A stretch of 27,245 nt of DNA from RPQJ01 sp035691185 (GTDB lineage Bacteria; Pseudomonadota; Gammaproteobacteria; Steroidobacterales; Steroidobacteraceae). The DNA is taken from NCBI GenBank assembly GCA_035691185.1, contig DASSJN010000134.1, positions 1 through 27,245 of the forward strand, read 5' to 3'. The translations under genes and the position numbers were made by a program. Below, piece by piece: positions 22,815 to 27,245 of this stretch. The notes beneath the pieces were generated by a model. That model had not been told where the DNA came from, made no database searches, and worked only from the letters and a program-made list of their open reading frames with translations. Position 1 is the first letter of the stretch; every line of letters begins with the position of its first letter.

Positions 22815-23690
22815 TTACCGCTTGGCCGACTTACGGGCCGCGGGCCTCGGCTCTTCGACGCGCTTCGCCGCCTTGCGCGGGCCGAGCTTCGACGCCGAGG
22901 CACGCGCCGCTTCCGTCTTTTCGAGGCTTGCGCGCAGTGCCTCCATCAGGTCGATGACTTTGCCGCTGCTTTCGACGGGCGCCTCGGAGACCGAGATCTC
23001 CTGGCCCTCCACCTTCTTCTGGATGGCCGCTTCGATGCGGCCCCTGACCTCATCGACGTACGACGTCGGGTCGAACAGGTCGGCCTGCTGCTGGTCGATG
23101 AGCTGCCGCGCGAGCTTGAGCTCAGCGGGTTTCACGTCGGTCTTCGCGACCTCGACTTCCCGGGCAGGCCGGACCTCCGAGGCGAACCGCAGCTGCTGCA
23201 TGGCCAGGATCCCGTCGACCGGCCGCAGGATCACGATGTAGGCCTTGCCCTTGGACGCCCAGCGTCCGACCGCACAGCGCTTCGTTTCCTTGAGCGCCTC
23301 CGTCAGCAGCGCATAGGGCTTAGACGCGCCCTTGTCGGGTGCGAGGTAGTAGGTCTTGTCGAAGTACACCGGATCGATCGCCTCGATCGGTACGAACTCC
23401 GAAATCTCGACCGCGTGCGTGCCTACTTCCTCGAGCGCCTTGATCTCGTCGGTCGTGAAAGCGACGTACTGGTCCTTGGCGAACTCGTAGCCCTTGACGA
23501 TGTCGTCGCGCTCGACGACCTGGCCGTCCTTGAGGCACACATACTGCTGCTTCAGGCGCGAGCCGCAATCCTTGTGCAGCATGTTGAAGGAGATCTGCCC
23601 GGTCGATTGCGTCGCTGAATAGAGCTTGACCGGAATGGCGACGAGACCGAATGAAACGGTGAGCGAGCCGATGGAGCGTGGTGCGGCCAT
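22815..23690 (-). CDS. ku: Ku protein, DNA end-binding (NHEJ)
   Basis: A 291-residue bacterial Ku homodimer subunit, which threads onto DNA double-strand ends and recruits LigD. The core starts RSIGSLTVSFGLVAIPVKLYSAT. It contains SFNMLHKDCGSRLKQQYVCLKDGQVVERDDIVKGYEF, PVYFDKTYYLAPDKGASKPYALL, and GRWASKGKAYIVILRP with its conserved turn. The C-terminal 40 residues are rich in lysine, arginine and alanine, the basic tail known in many bacterial Ku proteins to affect DNA binding. Length is typical. AAAGGGG lies 6 nt before ATG 23690. The gene starts 20 bp after the LigD stop, so it is translated from the same message in all likelihood. Confidence 0.97.
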   Translation of the reverse strand: MAAPRSIGSLTVSFGLVAIPVKLYSATQSTGQISFNMLHKDCGSRLKQQYVCLKDGQVVERDDIVKGYEFAKDQYVAFTTDEIKALEEVGTHAVEISEFVPIEAIDPVYFDKTYYLAPDKGASKPYALLTEALKETKRCAVGRWASKGKAYIVILRPVDGILAMQQLRFASEVRPAREVEVAKTDVKPAELKLARQLIDQQQADLFDPTSYVDEVRGRIEAAIQKKVEGQEISVSEAPVESSGKVIDLMEALRASLEKTEAARASASKLGPRKAAKRVEEPRPAARKSAKR

Positions 23691-23710
23691 GTGTGCCCCT
23701 TTCTGTTCCG

Positions 23711-26428
23711 TCAGGATTTCTTGGCGCCGTTGCCTGCCAGGGCCTTCGCAAGGCTCTGTTTCATCGAAAATACATCATGCCACCGGTCGCCGGTCCTGTC
23801 CAAACGCGCCAGCGCGTTGGAAAGTGTGAAATCGGTCGGTTCGGCGGCCTCCAGTTCCTCCCAGGTCAGGGGCATCGACACGGGTGCGCCGGGGACGCCA
23901 CGGGGCGAATAGGCCACGTTCAGGGTCTTGCCGCGGACGTTCATGTTGTAGTCGTAGAAGATCTTCCCCGTGCGCTTCTCGATGGCCCATTCCATCGTGA
24001 TCTCCCGGGGGTGCTCCCGCATCAGGTGGCGCCCCACCATCTCGCAGAGCGCGCGCGCCTGGTCGAAGGTCACGGTGCGCTCGATCGGGACGAACACGTG
24101 CAGCCCGGTCTTGCCCGACGTCTTCACCACGGCCTCGAGCGACATCTCCTTCAGCAGGTCGCGCAGCCAGAACGCGACGCGCCGGCCGGTGGCGTAGCCC
24201 TTCTTGTTGAGCTCCGGTTCCGCGCCTTTCGCTTCCTTGCCGGAATAGATGTAGGGGTCGATGTCGAATACCAGGTAGTCCGGATAGTTGAGCACCGACG
24301 ATTCGAGCGCCTGGAGCGAGCTCGAGTAGTCGGTGCGCTGGGTCGCGGCGTCCGGGCCGACCTGGGCGCGGGAATGCCAGACGTGGAATTCGAGCGTGCC
24401 CACCTGGCCCAGCCAGAGCAGCGACGGCAGGTTGTTCGCGAGCAGGTATTCGTGCTGCTCGTCCTTGTGCCCGGAAAACACGGTGACGGTCTCGACGAAT
24501 TCCGGGCGTTCCTGGCTCCAGTGTTTCTGGAAGAAGCGCTCGCCGTTGATGCCCTCGGGCATGCGGATCATGGTGAGCGGACGGTTTTCCAGGTGCGGCA
24601 GCATGTAGGGCGACACTCGGACGAGGTAGCGCAGCAGGTCGCGCTTGGTGATGGCCGCTTGCCGCGCGCGAGGGTTGCCCGGCCAGTATTCGCGGTCGAG
24701 GTTGGTGACGCGAATGCGAGCCTCGCCGACGCGCAGCTCGATGCGGTTCGCCTTGTTTTCGAGCTGCGAGAGCACTTCCTCGACATGGGTCGCGACGGAC
24801 GCCTCGTTGGCAGGGGCCGCCGCGCGCTCGCCCGGGCCGCTCACGATGCTGTGCGACGCGACGTCGTCGCGCAGCCGCAGGAAGACCGGCGCGCGCAGGT
24901 ATCCGTCCGGTGTCCACCCCGCAAAATTCACCTCCGCCACGAGTTCGGGCTCGAGCCAGCTCGTCGGTCGATGGAGGGGCGGTTTCTCGGCAAACGGCGA
25001 TCGTTTCGTGGTCAAGCCGGCGAGCCGCTCACGCAGGTGCCGCAAGACTTTGTCGTCGAGCCCCGAGCCGACGTGGCCCACGTAGTGCAGCTCGTCGCCC
25101 TGCCAGTAGCCCAGCAGAAGCGAGCCGAGAGCTTCGCGCGCACCCTTGCCCTGGGTGTACCCACCGACCACGAACTCCGAGCTCTGGACCGCCTTGATCT
25201 TGAGCCATGCCTGCGAGCGACGGCCCGGTTGATACGTGCTGTCCTTGCGCTTGCTGACGATGCCTTCGAAGCCGCTCTCGAGCGCCGCCGCGTAAAGTCG
25301 TTCGGCATCGTCCGAAGCGTGCACGAGCTGGACGTGAGCCGAAGGCAGCAGGCACTGCGAGAGGTACCGGCGCCGGTCGACGTACGCGTTGCCGCGAAGG
25401 TTGAGTCCCGCGAAATGCAACAGGTCGAAGCACAACAACACGACGCTCGCCTGGCGTTGCGCCTCCGCGATCTCCGCTGGATGCTTCAGGGTGGCCCGGT
25501 TCTGCAGCGCATTGAACGACGGTCGGCCCGTGGCATCGAGCGCGACAATCTCACCATCGAGAATCATCCGATCGACGGCCTGGGCCGCGAGCTCTGCCGT
25601 GATCTCGGGGAACGCAGGCGTCAGGTCGATGCCGCGACGCGATTGCAGTCGCACCTTGCCGTCCTGGAGGAAGGCAATGACGCGGTAGCCGTCGACCTTG
25701 GGTTCGTAGGACCACCTGGGATCGGAACGAGGCGCATCGCCGATCTCCGCGAGCATCGGGCTCATCGACTTGGGCATCGTCTCCGTGGGACCCGTGGGCG
25801 CGAGACGCTCGACGTCGATCTGCGCCGCTGGAACGGCCGGCGGCCGGTCCTCGACCGTGCGGCCCGAAAGGACCGACTGCGCGCGCGCCAGCACGTCGTT
25901 CTGCTGCGCGAACCGGTCCTGGTGCTTGATCAAGAGCCACTGCCTGGGGGTGGTCGATGTGCGCACCAGCGCGAACGAGCCCTTGAGCTTCTCGCCGCGC
26001 AGAAAGAAACTCAGCTTGCCGTTCGCCAGCTCACGACGCAGACGCACCTCCGCTGCACGACGGTCGCCGAAGGAGTATTGCTGGCCTTCGTCCGGCGAAT
26101 ACACACCGCAGTCCCACACGATGACGTTGCCCGCGCCGTACTCCTTCTCGGGGATGACGCCTTCGAACGACGCGTAATCGAACGGGTGATCCTCGACCTC
26201 GACCGCGAGCCGCTTGTCCGCGGGGTCGAGCGACGGTCCTTTCGGGACCGCCCAGGATTTCAGCACGCCGTCGAGCTCCAGCCGGAAATCGTAGTGCAGC
26301 CGTCGCGCGGCGTGCTTCTGCACGACGAACAGCAGCGGTCCACGGCGCTCGTCCGCAACCCTGGGCCCCGGCTCCGGCGTGCGAGTGAACTTGCGCTTCG
26401 CCGCGTAGCGGTCGAGGTCGCGCTTCAT
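23711..26428 (-). CDS. ligD: LigD multifunctional NHEJ DNA ligase (phosphoesterase-ligase-polymerase)
   Basis: A 905-residue end-joining enzyme with all three domains in the Pseudomonas order. Phosphoesterase (about 1-175): His39, His45, Asp47, Arg49 and His81 fit the known active-site pattern. ATP-dependent ligase (about 219-525): the nucleophile is Lys244 in YEPKVDGYR, with DGEIVAL, FDLLHF, EGIVSKRKDS and WLKIKA as further motifs, then an OB-fold. Primase-polymerase (about 565-890): catalytic Asp722 and Asp724 in FDIDP, and SGKTGLHVFVP with His777. ATG 26428 gives the usual family start (RDLDRYAAKRKFTRTPEPGP). The frame is open for 23 more codons to 26497, and neither start has a clear ribosome-binding site. 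It is the first gene of the LigD-Ku-HTH/TPR-DUF72 cluster. Confidence 0.97.
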   Translation of the reverse strand: MKRDLDRYAAKRKFTRTPEPGPRVADERRGPLLFVVQKHAARRLHYDFRLELDGVLKSWAVPKGPSLDPADKRLAVEVEDHPFDYASFEGVIPEKEYGAGNVIVWDCGVYSPDEGQQYSFGDRRAAEVRLRRELANGKLSFFLRGEKLKGSFALVRTSTTPRQWLLIKHQDRFAQQNDVLARAQSVLSGRTVEDRPPAVPAAQIDVERLAPTGPTETMPKSMSPMLAEIGDAPRSDPRWSYEPKVDGYRVIAFLQDGKVRLQSRRGIDLTPAFPEITAELAAQAVDRMILDGEIVALDATGRPSFNALQNRATLKHPAEIAEAQRQASVVLLCFDLLHFAGLNLRGNAYVDRRRYLSQCLLPSAHVQLVHASDDAERLYAAALESGFEGIVSKRKDSTYQPGRRSQAWLKIKAVQSSEFVVGGYTQGKGAREALGSLLLGYWQGDELHYVGHVGSGLDDKVLRHLRERLAGLTTKRSPFAEKPPLHRPTSWLEPELVAEVNFAGWTPDGYLRAPVFLRLRDDVASHSIVSGPGERAAAPANEASVATHVEEVLSQLENKANRIELRVGEARIRVTNLDREYWPGNPRARQAAITKRDLLRYLVRVSPYMLPHLENRPLTMIRMPEGINGERFFQKHWSQERPEFVETVTVFSGHKDEQHEYLLANNLPSLLWLGQVGTLEFHVWHSRAQVGPDAATQRTDYSSSLQALESSVLNYPDYLVFDIDPYIYSGKEAKGAEPELNKKGYATGRRVAFWLRDLLKEMSLEAVVKTSGKTGLHVFVPIERTVTFDQARALCEMVGRHLMREHPREITMEWAIEKRTGKIFYDYNMNVRGKTLNVAYSPRGVPGAPVSMPLTWEELEAAEPTDFTLSNALARLDRTGDRWHDVFSMKQSLAKALAGNGAKKS

Positions 26429-26554
26429 GGCAAGCCGCGACCGATCGCGAGCAGCGTCCGCAGCAGCACGAGTGAGGCCAGGGCCATGGCCCATCATCGC
26501 CAGAACGCCGGCAAACAGGCAAGACGCGCCGGCCCACGCAAGGCCGCTTTCAGC

Positions 26555-27245
26555 TCAGAGCGATTTCAGATACTCGGCCAGGTCGCGCTTCTCCGCCGCC
26601 GTCAGCGAGAGACCGAACCAGCTGTCGTAGTGATCGAGCACGGCGCCGAGCGTGGCGAACCGGCCGTCGTGATAGAAGCCGCCCTTCTGGTGAGTCCAGA
26701 GCCCCGCCAGCGGCGCCGTGCGGTACATGTGCGTCGGAGAGCGGTCGGCCTGGAAGGAGTCGATGCCCATCTCCGCCGGGCTGTGCAGGTTATGGCCGGG
26801 TTCCGTGAACAGGGGCGGCACGTGGCAGCGGGCGCAATCGGCCTTGTCGTTGAACAGCACCTTGCCGCGTGCGGCTGCGCTTGCGTCGAAACTGCCGGTC
26901 GGCGGCTTCGGCGCCGGAAGCGCGATCTGGTAGAAGTGCAGCGCCGCGAGCTTCGAGGTGACGAGATCCGGCGTACCGCGCGTGTCGTAGGACCCGGTTC
27001 GTGCCGACACTGGATACTGGTTCGGATCCGCGAGACGCGCGTCGAAGAACGTGCCCTGGCCATGCATCTGCGTCACGGCCACATACGCATTCCAGTACGG
27101 GACGGAGCCGAAGCCCGTCCACGTGTGGAGGTTGACACCGGCCAGGCCGAATGCTGGCGGAATCAGGGTTCCAGCCTGCTTGCCGTCCGGCCGGAAGGCC
27201 TTGCCGTCCTTGTCGAGCAACGCGTCGTAGCGGCCCGGGCCCCAG
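26555..27245 (-). CDS. Cytochrome c peroxidase-like protein, C-terminal part (5' end beyond window)
   Basis: At least 229 residues of a c-type cytochrome. The reading frame stays open to the right edge (WGPGRYDALLDKDG precedes the first possible TTG start), so the gene begins outside the window. One heme-binding motif, CARCH, is seen. It follows GKVLFNDKAD and precedes the histidine-rich loop EPGHNL. Further on, YRTAPLAGLWTHQKGGFYHDGRFATLGAVLDHYD is the conserved C-terminal segment of the di-heme cytochrome c peroxidase/MauG superfamily, containing the region of the second heme's distal ligand. A first heme domain would be upstream. It is expected in the periplasm. The gap of 126 bp to LigD holds no obvious feature. 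Confidence 0.88.
   Translation of the reverse strand, partial: WGPGRYDALLDKDGKAFRPDGKQAGTLIPPAFGLAGVNLHTWTGFGSVPYWNAYVAVTQMHGQGTFFDARLADPNQYPVSARTGSYDTRGTPDLVTSKLAALHFYQIALPAPKPPTGSFDASAAARGKVLFNDKADCARCHVPPLFTEPGHNLHSPAEMGIDSFQADRSPTHMYRTAPLAGLWTHQKGGFYHDGRFATLGAVLDHYDSWFGLSLTAAEKRDLAEYLKSL

Overview
The window is high-GC, densely coded DNA from a Gram-negative bacterium, most likely a proteobacterium. The signs are many Sec signal peptides, a periplasmic-type c-type cytochrome, a Pseudomonas-like LigD domain order (phosphoesterase-ligase-polymerase) and a class I c-di-GMP riboswitch. I cannot name the genus. No rRNA, tRNA, CRISPR array or intact mobile element was seen. The only trace of transposition is a short relic that looks like the start of an IS3-type OrfA, near 4961-5032.

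Left part (1-5150): the 3' end of a PPK2 polyphosphate kinase, convergent with a SulP/SLC26 anion transporter carrying a STAS domain. A small exported protein of unknown function, a family 2 glycosyltransferase and a membrane-anchored alpha/beta hydrolase follow. Middle-left (5149-10944): a tightly overlapping VOC-ArsR-SRPBCC operon with a visible promoter and operator. Next is a TetR-MHS symporter-AI-2E family permease cluster, divergent from a flavodiiron-like metallo-beta-lactamase protein. Two near-identical inverted repeats in that divergent region look like TetR operators. A DoxX-family membrane protein closes this part.

Centre (11475-19184) is the most unusual section. Two paralogous secreted FG-GAP/ASPIC-UnbV (CRTAC1-like) beta-propeller proteins flank two paralogous secreted proteins that resemble clan-A TIM-barrel glycosidases but match no family I can name. 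The first glycosidase-like gene has a textbook c-di-GMP-I aptamer in its leader. The second has a strongly folded leader of unknown type. A domain of about 110 residues that interrupts both propeller proteins also seems to occur at the N-terminus of the second glycosidase-like protein, with its two halves in swapped order. This suggests one c-di-GMP-linked extracellular system, perhaps acting on a matrix or surface polysaccharide. The function is inference.

Right part (19484-27245): an exported amidase-signature enzyme, then a convergent four-gene cluster read leftwards: LigD, Ku, a MerR-type HTH/TPR protein and a DUF72 (YecE-like) protein, with 17-20 bp gaps. LigD and Ku form the bacterial non-homologous end-joining pair; the other two are probably co-expressed. 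The window ends inside a cytochrome c peroxidase-like gene.
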